Part shown: one piece after another, positions 45,809-53,763 of the stretch | How positions within the stretch are numbered: the stretch's first letter is position 1 | Layout of the letters: the number at the start of each line of letters is the position of its first letter | Source: CADEFX01 sp050260355 | Lineage (GTDB): Bacteria; Pseudomonadota; Alphaproteobacteria; Rhizobiales; Hyphomicrobiaceae | Direction of reading: 5' to 3' | Assembly (NCBI GenBank): GCA_050260355.1 | Contig: JBLNBZ010000045.1 | Coordinates: forward strand, 1-64,000 | Length of the DNA: 64,000 bases | Notes under the pieces: generated by a model | Told to the model about the DNA's origin: nothing | Seen by the model: the letters and a program-made list of their open reading frames with translations, nothing else | Database searches by the model: none | Made by a program: the position numbers and the translations under genes

Positions 45809-46138
45809 CTAGCCCTCGAGCTCGCGAACCGCATCCTGGATCTGGCGCCCGGCCGCATCGAACGCATCCCTGATGGTCACGTGCGCGTCCTCATGCCGGC
45901 CGGTAACGGCCCGGTCGCGGGTGATGTCGACGTGCCTACCGCCAGGCAGCGCGACGTGAATGCGAACGCAGTAGGTGTCGCCTTTGTGCCGGCGATGCTG
46001 CGACCGCCCGATCACCACGCGCATGGACGTGATGCGATCATAGAAGCGCTCGAGCCTCTGCGCTTCCTTGCGCACTACCGCCTCGAGCGCATCAGAATGC
46101 TCGACGTGCTCGAAGATGATTTGAATGGGAACCTGCAT
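45809..46138 (-). CDS. hpf: Ribosome hibernation factor, short HPF/RaiA family
   Basis: A 109-residue protein matching the S30AE N-terminal domain (MQVPIQIIFEHVEHSDALEA, then VRIHVALPGGRHVDITRD) and lacking the long C-terminal dimerisation domain. Short HPF proteins bind the decoding centre of idle ribosomes during stasis. ATG 46138 is the domain start. It sits between an unknown 88-residue gene and a cytochrome gene in a likely operon with a FixK-type box upstream, suggesting oxygen-limited ribosome hibernation. Confidence 0.88.
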   Translation of the reverse strand: MQVPIQIIFEHVEHSDALEAVVRKEAQRLERFYDRITSMRVVIGRSQHRRHKGDTYCVRIHVALPGGRHVDITRDRAVTGRHEDAHVTIRDAFDAAGRQIQDAVRELEG

Positions 46139-46200
46139 GGTAAAAACCTCGGGAATCCGCCGGCTCTTGTTCAGGCGGCGACTGCGCCACTGTGGCGCTC

Positions 46201-46467
46201 TCACCGTTCATCAGCATTCGCGTACAGCTCATCCGAGCTCAGAATGTCGTAGAGCCGCGCAACCTTGCCCGTCATAGGATGGCCGAGGCGGTCGACGGCG
46301 CTGCCCTCGCCCAGCACATAGCTCATCGCCACTTCCAGATCTTCGACGGAGGCACCGCACTCGAGAATCGCCAACACCGTGTCATCGGTTACGGGCCCGA
46401 CCAGGTGCCGCACGTCCGCCGAGGTGATGAAAGAGGCCGTCGGTCTGCGTTTGCTGCGTTTGGCCAT
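46201..46467 (-). CDS. Small hypothetical protein before hpf
   Basis: An 88-residue soluble protein: a basic start (AKRSKRRPTASFITSADVRH), then helical stretches (DDTVLAILECGASVEDLEVAMSY read in two parts, TGKVARLYDILSSDEL). It has no named family that I recognise, but the pattern is orderly and codon use is native. It is the first gene after the FixK-type box at 46543 (76 bp away) and precedes hpf by 62 bp. A stress or oxygen-related role is inferred from context only. Confidence 0.75.
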   Translation of the reverse strand: MAKRSKRRPTASFITSADVRHLVGPVTDDTVLAILECGASVEDLEVAMSYVLGEGSAVDRLGHPMTGKVARLYDILSSDELYANADER

Positions 46468-46542
46468 GGAAAATTACCTCACCAAGAGGACATCCGCACT
46501 CCATTGGAGCCTGCCTTCTGCAACGCTCAGCTCGACCGTGCA

Positions 46543-46556
46543 TTGATTCAGCGCAA
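46543..46556. promoter_or_regulatory. FixK/FNR-type box before the hpf operon
   Basis: TTGATTCAGCGCAA fits the rhizobial FixK2 consensus TTG(A/C)-N6-(T/G)CAA. Its centre is 82 bp upstream of the ATG at 46467, which would put a class II start site about 41 bp before the gene. It lies in the 153-bp gap between the P1B-ATPase stop and the small gene. Confidence 0.7.
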
Positions 46557-46620
46557 TCTCGGGCACGCACCCAGCGCAACGTTTTGCCGCGCCGCCGGAG
46601 ATACGGCGCATGTTTACCGA

Positions 46621-48939
46621 CTATGCCGTCGCCGCGTGCTCATAGATGTCCTCTTCTTGGGCGTTGTGGATGCGCACCAAAGCCTCGATCGCCTCGATGA
46701 CACGTTGCGCATCCCGAACGAGATAGCGATCAGCGTCCGTTGGCGCCAAGGCGGTCGCCAGACGGTCGAGCAGGCGTGCCAGATGCATGATCTCCCGGTG
46801 CGCCCGACTCATGGCCCCGAGCCCGTGTCCGTCGCTCAGGAACTTGGCCAATCGCGGATAGACATTGCTTTCGTCCGAGCGTTCGTGCTCTACGACCTCG
46901 CGTATGACGCGGTTCGCCTCTGCAATCAGGACCACCGCGTCCGGTGGGTCGGCATCATCGAGCGCATCGGCGATCTCACGTAGCCGGTTGAGCCTCCCTT
47001 CCAGCTGCTCGTGCTCCTGCCGCAGAGCCACGGCTGTCGACGGCGGCATCGGCGCGCGCCCCCATTGATAACCCGGCGCCAGGGCTCTCAGCGCATTGAG
47101 GATGACAGCGACATCGATCACTTCCTGGATGAGGGCTCCGGCGACCGGCGAGATCCAGCCGAAGGCCGCAAATCCCATGGCCACGCCCGAAAGTGCCATG
47201 CCTACAACGATGCTCTGCACCGCAATCGCGCGGGCACGCTTGGAGATCACAACCGCGTCGGCGACCCTGTCGAGCCGGTCCACCAGAATGACCACGTCGG
47301 CAGCCTCCGAGGAGGCAGTTGCGCCTCTGGAACCCAAGGCAATGCCGACGTTGGCCGCCGCAAGGGCGGGAGCATCGTTGATGCCATCGCCGACCATCAG
47401 CGTGGGGCGAAGGCGCTGCTCGGTTGCGACGGCATCGACCTTGTCCGAGGGCACGCGCTCGGCAAGCACGGCGTCGAGATCGAGCGCAGCACCGATCGTC
47501 TCGGCAGCATCCGCACGGTCGCCGGTGACCATGACGATTCGGGACACGCCCGCCCGCCGCAGCATCTGCACGGCCCGCGGCGTCTCCCGCCTCAACTCAT
47601 CACCGAGCAGAAGGGCTCCGATGGTGCGCCCGTCCACCGATACGAAGACGCTCAGCGCCGACCTCCACGACGCGCGCCGCAAGACGCGAACAGCCCAATC
47701 CTCGGGCTTGCCGGCGCCGTAGACCAGCTGATAGGAGCCGGCGCAGACCTTGCGCCCGCCAACGCGGCCCTCGATGCCCGAGCCCATCGTCTCATGGATA
47801 TTCTCCGGAACGTCCAGGGTAAGGCCCTTGGCCAACGCAGCCTCGACGATGGCCGCCGCCACCACGTGATGCGAGGCCTGCTCGAGCGAGCCTGCCAGCC
47901 GCAACACCTCCTCCGGCCTTGCACCGGGCGCTGCCTCAATGGCGATCAGGCGCGCCCCGCCCACGGTGAGGGTGCCGGTCTTGTCGAACATCACGGTGCG
48001 CGTGCGGGCCAGCGCTTCCAGCGGCCCGCCGCCCTTGATGAGGATGCCGTTCCGGGCCGCCTGCGATACGCCGGCGATGAAGGCGACCGGCGCCGCCAGG
48101 ATCAGGGGACAAGGCGTTGCCGCCACCAGAACCGCGAGGCCTCGGATGGGGTCGCCCGACAGGACCCATGCCGCACCGGCGATGAGGAGCGTGACAGGGA
48201 GAAGCAGAAGGGCATAGCGATCAGCCAGGCGAATGAACGGGGACTTCGCGGTCTGCGCAGCCGTGACCAGCCGTACGATCCCCGCATACGTGCTCTCGCC
48301 TGCGGTCGCGGAGGCGCGCATCTCGAAGGTCTCGCCGGCATTGACTGCACCGCTGCGCGCCCCCTCGCCCTTGCGCCGGTTGACCGGAATCGGTTCGCCC
48401 GTCAGCGCCGCCTCGTCGAGCATTGCCCCGTCGCTCGTGATCACGCCGTCGACGGGGACGATTTCACCGGCGCGAACCAGGATCGGATCCCCGACGCCGA
48501 TTGTCTCGATGGGGACGTCCTCCACTCCTCCCCCGTGCAGGCGGTGTGCGATCCTGGGGGCTCGATCGACAAGTGATTTGAGCTCGCGCTCGGCATGGCC
48601 GACGGCAAAATCCTCGAGCGCATTGCCGCCCGCGTACATGACGGCCACCACGATGCCCGCCAGCGTCTCGCCGAGAAGGATCGCGGCGGACATGGAGATG
48701 AAGGCAATCGCATCAACGCCGACCCGGCCGGCCAGCACATCGCGGGTCATGGACACCAGCAGCCCTGCGGCGACTGGAACCGTGCCGATGCCCCAGATCC
48801 ACTTCGCCGCCGGTCCGAAGCCAGAAGCCCAGGCAGCGACACCCATGGCAAGCGCGCCACTCGCTACGGCGATCAGCGCCCGCCGCCCGATCCGCTCAAT
48901 GTCCGTCGAAGGCACACACGTACTCCGTCGGGCCCGCAC
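46621..48939 (-). CDS. P1B-5-type metal ATPase fused to hemerythrin domain
   Basis: A 772-residue P-type ATPase. TGEP is at 180-183, the membrane metal motif TPCP at 275-278, the phosphorylation site DKTGT at 319-323, and the hinge GDGINDAP further on. The C-terminal 130 residues form a hemerythrin-like bundle (HERSDESNVYPRL, AHREIMHLARLL, HNAQEEDIYEHA). TPCP plus a hemerythrin tail defines the P1B-5 group, whose Sinorhizobium member Nia exports nickel and iron. It has no N-terminal heavy-metal-associated domain. The start is a GTG. A FixK-type box lies upstream. Confidence 0.92.
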   Translation of the reverse strand: MRARRSTCVPSTDIERIGRRALIAVASGALAMGVAAWASGFGPAAKWIWGIGTVPVAAGLLVSMTRDVLAGRVGVDAIAFISMSAAILLGETLAGIVVAVMYAGGNALEDFAVGHAERELKSLVDRAPRIAHRLHGGGVEDVPIETIGVGDPILVRAGEIVPVDGVITSDGAMLDEAALTGEPIPVNRRKGEGARSGAVNAGETFEMRASATAGESTYAGIVRLVTAAQTAKSPFIRLADRYALLLLPVTLLIAGAAWVLSGDPIRGLAVLVAATPCPLILAAPVAFIAGVSQAARNGILIKGGGPLEALARTRTVMFDKTGTLTVGGARLIAIEAAPGARPEEVLRLAGSLEQASHHVVAAAIVEAALAKGLTLDVPENIHETMGSGIEGRVGGRKVCAGSYQLVYGAGKPEDWAVRVLRRASWRSALSVFVSVDGRTIGALLLGDELRRETPRAVQMLRRAGVSRIVMVTGDRADAAETIGAALDLDAVLAERVPSDKVDAVATEQRLRPTLMVGDGINDAPALAAANVGIALGSRGATASSEAADVVILVDRLDRVADAVVISKRARAIAVQSIVVGMALSGVAMGFAAFGWISPVAGALIQEVIDVAVILNALRALAPGYQWGRAPMPPSTAVALRQEHEQLEGRLNRLREIADALDDADPPDAVVLIAEANRVIREVVEHERSDESNVYPRLAKFLSDGHGLGAMSRAHREIMHLARLLDRLATALAPTDADRYLVRDAQRVIEAIEALVRIHNAQEEDIYEHAATA

Positions 48940-48974
48940 CGTTCATATGCTCCAGGGCGGCGAGGCTGAGTACA

Positions 48975-48988
48975 TTGATCCAGCGCAA
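48975..48988. promoter_or_regulatory. FixK/FNR-type box between ATPase and cytochrome genes
   Basis: TTGATCCAGCGCAA fits TTG(A/C)-N6-(T/G)CAA and differs from the box at 46543 by one base. It lies in the divergent gap between the P1B ATPase (start 48939) and the cytochrome gene (start 49131) and could serve either. For the cytochrome it predicts a start site near 49023. Confidence 0.6.
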
Positions 48989-49130
48989 TGCAACAAACTC
49001 CCCTCTCGAGAAGCTGCGCCAGAATCGCACCAATGGGAGGCTGGCGATGCACGCCATGAGATTTGCGAGGTGGTCTCTGCCACCAGAGCACTCGGGTTTA
49101 CTGCAACGCCAATCGACAGAGGGGGCAAGG

Positions 49131-49463
49131 ATGCCGAAGCGCCTGATGTCAAGAGCGACAGCCGCGGCAATGCTCCTCGTAGCCGCGACCGCTTCGACCT
49201 ACGCCCAGACGGACGCTTCGGTGCTTCGTGGAAAAGACATTGCAGAGCAAACATGCGCGGGATGCCATGCCATCGAAACAAACGAGGCTCGACCATACGG
49301 AGCGGTCCTTGTGCCGAGCTTCAGAACGATTGCAGGCGGGCCGCGTGGGACAACGGAAAGGCTCAAGGCCATCATCACCACTCCGACACACCCGATGCCC
49401 GCCATCCCTCTTACGCAGACCGAGATCAACGACGTGGCGGCCTACATGAGCTCGCTCAAATGA
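49131..49463 (+). CDS. Small c-type cytochrome, copy 3
   Basis: A 110-residue exported cytochrome with a signal peptide ending near ASTYAQT, heme motif CAGCH and axial Met in HPMPAIPL; it ends NDVAAYMSSLK, like copies 1 and 2. AGGGGGCAAGG precedes the ATG at 49131, which is preferred over an upstream in-frame start. It lies between two FixK-type boxes, upstream of the universal stress gene. Confidence 0.88.
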   Translation: MPKRLMSRATAAAMLLVAATASTYAQTDASVLRGKDIAEQTCAGCHAIETNEARPYGAVLVPSFRTIAGGPRGTTERLKAIITTPTHPMPAIPLTQTEINDVAAYMSSLK

Positions 49464-49524
49464 TGTTCTCATGATCACATTCAGACGATGCATGCATCCG
49501 AACATCAAGGCGCTGCCTGGGCCT

Positions 49525-49538
49525 TTGATCTCGATCAA
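49525..49538. promoter_or_regulatory. Perfect FNR/FixK box before the universal stress gene
   Basis: TTGATCTCGATCAA is a perfect match to TTGAT-N4-ATCAA. Its centre is 70 bp upstream of the ATG at 49602, so a class II promoter would start near 49573, giving a short leader of about 29 bases. Confidence 0.85.
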
Positions 49539-49601
49539 CGAAGCGATCGCTTGCAGCGGCTAGACGCGACCGGTGTCCTCCGCCAACTCTCGAGGCTCGT
49601 C

Positions 49602-50444
49602 ATGAGCTACAAGACCATCCTCGTACACTGCAATGACACTCACCGAGTGCGCGGCTTGCTGGCGCCGGCGGTGGCACTGGCCGACAAGTTTCAAGCCCAT
49701 TTGGTTGGGCTCTCCGTTGTGCCTCCGGTCTCGGTTATCGCAAACGGCGCATTCGGGGCCCCGCCCCTCATCGTCGATGCGCAGTGCCGGCTTTATCGTG
49801 AGCAGAATCCGGCACTGCGGGGTGCGTTCGACGATATGACCCGCGGCAAGGCGTTCTCGACGGAGTGGCGGGACGTGGATGCCGGCTCGTTCGGTGTCAT
49901 AGAGGTCGTGCTCGAGCATGGTCGTACAGCCGACCTCATCGTTGCCAGCCAGACCGACCCCAACGCGCCCGCGAGCGAGTGGCTGGACATTGCCGATCGG
50001 CTGGCGCTTGAAAGCGGACGCCCGGTTCTCATTGTTCCCAACGCGGAGACGCCGGATCGCGTTGGCACGAGAGTTCTGGTCGCCTGGAACGGTCGCCGCG
50101 AGGCCGCGCGAGCGGTATTCGATGCATTGCCGATCCTGAAAGACAGCGCGTCGACAAAGGTCGTCTGGGTCAACCCGCAATCCGAAGGCGAGGCGACCCG
50201 ATTGCTGCCTGCCAACGATATCTGCGTCGCTTTGGCCCGGCACGGTGTGAAGTGCGACCGGACCAAGCAGCTTTCGTCGGAGTTGGACGCGGGCGAGACC
50301 TTGATGGCGTGCGCGAAGGATTTCGGCGCCGATTTGATTGTGATGGGATGCTACGGGCACTCCCGCTTGCGGGAATTCGTTTTCGGCGGCGCCAGCCGCT
50401 ACTTCCTCAACAAGGCATCGATACCTGTATTGATGTCACATTGA
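49602..50444 (+). CDS. Universal stress protein, tandem UspA domains
   Basis: A 280-residue protein of two Usp folds. The second has the ATP-binding motif GCYGHSRLREFVFGGAS (G-x2-G-x9-G-S/A type) near residue 250 and ends YFLNKASIPVLMSH. The first domain is degenerate in the ATP loop. ATG at 49602 begins the first strand (SYKTILVHCND). USP proteins support survival under low oxygen or starvation. A perfect FNR/FixK box lies 70 bp upstream. Confidence 0.93.
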   Translation: MSYKTILVHCNDTHRVRGLLAPAVALADKFQAHLVGLSVVPPVSVIANGAFGAPPLIVDAQCRLYREQNPALRGAFDDMTRGKAFSTEWRDVDAGSFGVIEVVLEHGRTADLIVASQTDPNAPASEWLDIADRLALESGRPVLIVPNAETPDRVGTRVLVAWNGRREAARAVFDALPILKDSASTKVVWVNPQSEGEATRLLPANDICVALARHGVKCDRTKQLSSELDAGETLMACAKDFGADLIVMGCYGHSRLREFVFGGASRYFLNKASIPVLMSH

Positions 50445-50471
50445 TACGACTTGAGTGGAGCATCGCCAGCC

Positions 50472-51638
50472 CTATCCGCCGGTGGTCTTCCTCGGGACGA
50501 GAGGTTTCGGCGCTGCCTGTTGGCTGATCGCGTGCGCGACCCAAGCCACGAGCTCCGGCCCGGCTCTTGCGAAGGCTTGATCAAGGGCCGCAACGGCCGC
50601 CGCCGCCTCTGCCGACTTGGCTGGGGAGGACGCACGAAAAACGCTCGTTGCAACAATCCGCCCATTGCTGTCGATGATCTTGCCGCCGAATTCGACCTCG
50701 GCAACCGGGCCTGGCGCGATCTGGAACTTGCGGATGTCGATGACGAGCTGGAAATCGGGGGTCAGCGCCTCCATCGGCCGGCTCACCCCCGCAAAGGACT
50801 TGCTGTCCTCGAGGCTGCGAATGATCTTTATCTGCAGCAGCCGCGGCAGCGAATCGCTCCACTGGACATCAGGCAGGGCCGAGATCGCGCCGTCCGCCGA
50901 CGCAACCTGAACTTTCTCGCTGTCGAGCGTCGTCAGGGCTGTGGGATCGGAGACCACAAGCTGCGCGGCCGACACCCTGTCCATGGCATCAGGTGCGCGA
51001 GGCACGCTGAGGTCGAATATCGCCACCCGCGCCCTGGCCGCGGCACCGCCTGTCATGCGTTCCAGACCTGCCGCAATTCCGTCGATCCGGTCGGAGTTGC
51101 GTGCGAGCGCGGCTGCGAAGGTGTCGAGATTGGCAACCATGCTGCGCAGGGGCTGTGCGTTCTCCGACAGGACGGTGTCCAACCGGCGGAGCACGTCGCG
51201 TGCGGCTTGCGACATGCTCTGGCCGGCGTCGGGTCCGGCGATGAGAAGGGGCAGCTCGCCCTTCGCCGCGGCGATCGGCGCCGTCGAGCTGCCTCCGGTA
51301 AGTGCGATCACGGGCGAGCCTGTCAGTCCCTGAAAGTCGATCCCGACCTGCGTATCGGCGCGCACCGGAACATTGCGTTCGATGGCGATTGAAGCCTGCA
51401 CGTGGCGGGGTCTGGCAGGATCGAGCTCCAGGGCCGTCACCTCGCCCACGCGAATACCGTTGAACAGAACCGCCGATCCCCGGAGCAGTCCCGACACGGA
51501 ATTCTCGAAGGAGATGCGATACACCGCCCGCTCCCCCAGTCCACCGGCGTTGTTGAGCCAGTAGACGAAGCCGAAACCCAGGATCATGACCGCCAAGGTG
51601 AAAGCGCCCATCTGGACATAGCGCGCGCGAATTTCCAT
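50472..51638 (-). CDS. MlaD-type MCE protein fused to PqiC-like auxiliary domain
   Basis: A 388-residue envelope protein with one N-terminal membrane helix (GAFTLAVMILGFGFVYWL), then an MCE/MlaD domain (about residues 40-120, RGSAVLFNGIRVGEVTALEL) and a coiled region to about 200. Residues about 205-375 match the ABC-type transport auxiliary lipoprotein (PqiC/YmbA) fold (YIVSDPTAL-like VVSDPTALTTLDSEKVQ, VQWSDSLPRLLQIKIIRSLE). The MCE ring carries phospholipids between membranes. It is downstream of the ATPase by 3 bp. Confidence 0.85.
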   Translation of the reverse strand: MEIRARYVQMGAFTLAVMILGFGFVYWLNNAGGLGERAVYRISFENSVSGLLRGSAVLFNGIRVGEVTALELDPARPRHVQASIAIERNVPVRADTQVGIDFQGLTGSPVIALTGGSSTAPIAAAKGELPLLIAGPDAGQSMSQAARDVLRRLDTVLSENAQPLRSMVANLDTFAAALARNSDRIDGIAAGLERMTGGAAARARVAIFDLSVPRAPDAMDRVSAAQLVVSDPTALTTLDSEKVQVASADGAISALPDVQWSDSLPRLLQIKIIRSLEDSKSFAGVSRPMEALTPDFQLVIDIRKFQIAPGPVAEVEFGGKIIDSNGRIVATSVFRASSPAKSAEAAAAVAALDQAFARAGPELVAWVAHAISQQAAPKPLVPRKTTGG

Positions 51639-51641
51639 GAC

Positions 51642-52433
51642 TCAGGTCCCTATTGGCGAAAGGTCGCGGATCAATGCGTGGCTGCGCTTGCCTTGAAAGT
51701 AAGCCTGCATCCAGGGATGTGTTGAAAGGAGCATGTCCGATATCGGGCCGATCGCAATGATCTTGCCGTCGGCGAGCGCAGCGACGCGATCGCAGACCGT
51801 ATCGAGGCTCTCCAGATCATGGGTGACCATGAACACGGTAAGCCCCAGCGTCTGCTGCAATGTCCTGATTAGCTCGTCGAAGTCGCCAGCGGCGATCGGA
51901 TCGAGGCCTGATGTCGGCTCATCCAGGAAAACGAGCTCGGGATCGAGCGCCAGCGCCCGTGCCAGTGCGACGCGCTTGGTCATGCCGCCTGACAGCTCCG
52001 AGGGAAGCTTGTCACCATCGCTGGCAGTCAGACCCACCATCTCGAGCTTTGCCAGCGCGATCTCCGCTAGAAGCCGCTCCGACAGACTGAGATGCTCGCG
52101 CATCGGAAACTGAACGTTCTGAAGCGCCGTCAGCGACGAGAACAGGGCCCCCTGCTGAAACAGGACGCCCCACCGGCGCTCCAGGGCGCGCCTTTCTTCG
52201 TCGTTGGCCTGCCCGAGATCGACGCCTAGCACCTCGACCGTGCCTTGGCGTTTCGGCAGGAGGCCAATGATGGTGCGCAGGAGCACGGACTTGCCGCTGC
52301 CCGAGCCACCGACGAAGCCGAGGATTTCGCCGCGGCGCACGTCCAATGCCAGATGGTCCAGAACGACATGGTCTCCGAACGCTACGACGAGATCGCGCAC
52401 GCGGATCGCTGGCTTGTCGTCCGGGGCGGTCAT
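51642..52433 (-). CDS. MlaF-type ABC ATPase for lipid transport
   Basis: A 263-residue nucleotide-binding subunit with Walker A GGSGSGKSV near residue 40, signature LSGGMTKR (the MlaF variant) and Walker B LVFLDEPTSGLDP. ATG at 52433 is the domain start; a longer in-frame extension crosses the upstream permease gene. It lies 5 bp after the MlaE-type permease stop and powers the MCE transporter. Confidence 0.93.
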   Translation of the reverse strand: MTAPDDKPAIRVRDLVVAFGDHVVLDHLALDVRRGEILGFVGGSGSGKSVLLRTIIGLLPKRQGTVEVLGVDLGQANDEERRALERRWGVLFQQGALFSSLTALQNVQFPMREHLSLSERLLAEIALAKLEMVGLTASDGDKLPSELSGGMTKRVALARALALDPELVFLDEPTSGLDPIAAGDFDELIRTLQQTLGLTVFMVTHDLESLDTVCDRVAALADGKIIAIGPISDMLLSTHPWMQAYFQGKRSHALIRDLSPIGT

Positions 52434-52438
52434 CGACG

Positions 52439-53599
52439 TCACATTCCAATGGAGGCGAAGAAGATGGCGAACAGTCCGTCGAGCACGATCACCAGGAAGA
52501 TCGATTTTACCACGGATGTCGTGGTCTGCAGCCCGAGCGACTCCGCACTGCCTTTCACCTTGAGGCCCTCGGAGCAGGCGACGACGCCAATCGCGAGCGC
52601 CATGAATGGCGCCTTGATCATGCCGACCTTGAAGTGCGTGATGGAGATTGCTTCCCTGAGACGCGTCACGAAAATTTCCGGACTCATCCCACCGTACAAC
52701 CACGCCACGAGGCCGCCGCCATAGAGTGCCGCCAGAGATCCAAGGAACGTCAGCAACGGCAGCGCCACGACCAGTGCGACGACGCGCGGAAGAATGAGGA
52801 CATGCACGGGATCGAGCCCCATGGTGCGCAAAGCATCGATCTCTTCGCGCATCTTCATGGAGCCTAGCTCCGCGGTGTAGGAGCTGCCCGACCGGCCGGC
52901 GACCATGATGGCGACGATCAGCACGCCGATCTCGCGCAGCACCAGAATGCCCACCATGTCCACCACGTATTCGTCGGCGCCGAACTTGCGGAAATGGAAG
53001 AAGCCTTGCTGGGCAATGATGCCTCCGATCAGAACCGTGATCAGAAGGATGATGGGCACAGCCTGCCAGCCGACGCGGTCCAGGTGGTGCACGGCAGAGG
53101 TCAGTCGGAAGCTTCGCGGCCGCCGCAGCACGCCGATGACCGCGTACCCCAGGGCACCCGTCATGTTCGCGAATACGAGCAGATCGCGGCCGATATCGGC
53201 GACAACACGTCCCACAGACTCCAAGACGCGCAAAACGGCGCTTTCAGCCTTCTTGGTCTCGGCGGCCTCGCGGTTGGCACGATGCACTTCCTCGAGAAGA
53301 CCTCGATATCGGTCGGCCAGCCCGAGGACCCGGACGTCTTGTCCGTGCGTCTGGCAGGCGCGTGTCAGACGCTCCAGCAGCCACGCTCCGTAGGTGTCGA
53401 ATTCCTCGATGCCGCGCATATTGATGGCGGCGACGCGCATAGAGGCGGAATCGCTGCCGATGGCGTCGACCAGCCGCTCCAGCTCGGAGGCATGTGGCGC
53501 AGTCCAGGATCCCGCCGCCGCCAGCTCCAGCTGTCCGTCACGCACGGCGCTGCTCAGTAGTGGCCTGAGGGTCAAGAGTTCCTCCGCGGGCAACCCCAT
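52439..53599 (-). CDS. MlaE-type permease with N-terminal STAS domain
   Basis: A 386-residue protein. Residues about 20-110 look like a STAS domain (GQLELAAAGSWTAPHASELE, AINMRGIEEFDTYGAWLLERL), and residues 150-385 are the MlaE permease with 5-6 helices (GGIIAQQGFFHFRKFGADEY read in parts; VAGRSGSSYTAELGSMKMREEIDAL read in parts). ATG 53599 is used; a TTG at 53689 is also in frame. In E. coli the STAS partner MlaB is a separate protein. First gene of the permease-ATPase-MCE operon. Confidence 0.88.
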   Translation of the reverse strand: MGLPAEELLTLRPLLSSAVRDGQLELAAAGSWTAPHASELERLVDAIGSDSASMRVAAINMRGIEEFDTYGAWLLERLTRACQTHGQDVRVLGLADRYRGLLEEVHRANREAAETKKAESAVLRVLESVGRVVADIGRDLLVFANMTGALGYAVIGVLRRPRSFRLTSAVHHLDRVGWQAVPIILLITVLIGGIIAQQGFFHFRKFGADEYVVDMVGILVLREIGVLIVAIMVAGRSGSSYTAELGSMKMREEIDALRTMGLDPVHVLILPRVVALVVALPLLTFLGSLAALYGGGLVAWLYGGMSPEIFVTRLREAISITHFKVGMIKAPFMALAIGVVACSEGLKVKGSAESLGLQTTTSVVKSIFLVIVLDGLFAIFFASIGM

Positions 53600-53763
53600 G
53601 CGCAAAGCGGACAGCTCGGCACCGCATCGGACATGTGGTCCGCGGGTGCGAAAACGTCTTTGATCTTCGTCAATCGGCGCGCCGACCAAGGATGCTCAGG
53701 GAAGTCGCAGGTGAGCGCTGAAGGTCGATATCTCGCGAGAAGCAGTGAAGCAAAGCTCTGACG

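Noticed and set aside
47011..48576. 521-codon plus-strand ORF antisense to the P1B ATPase
   Set aside because: Composition bias only (Asp/Arg/Gly), while the ATPase frame has all P-type motifs.
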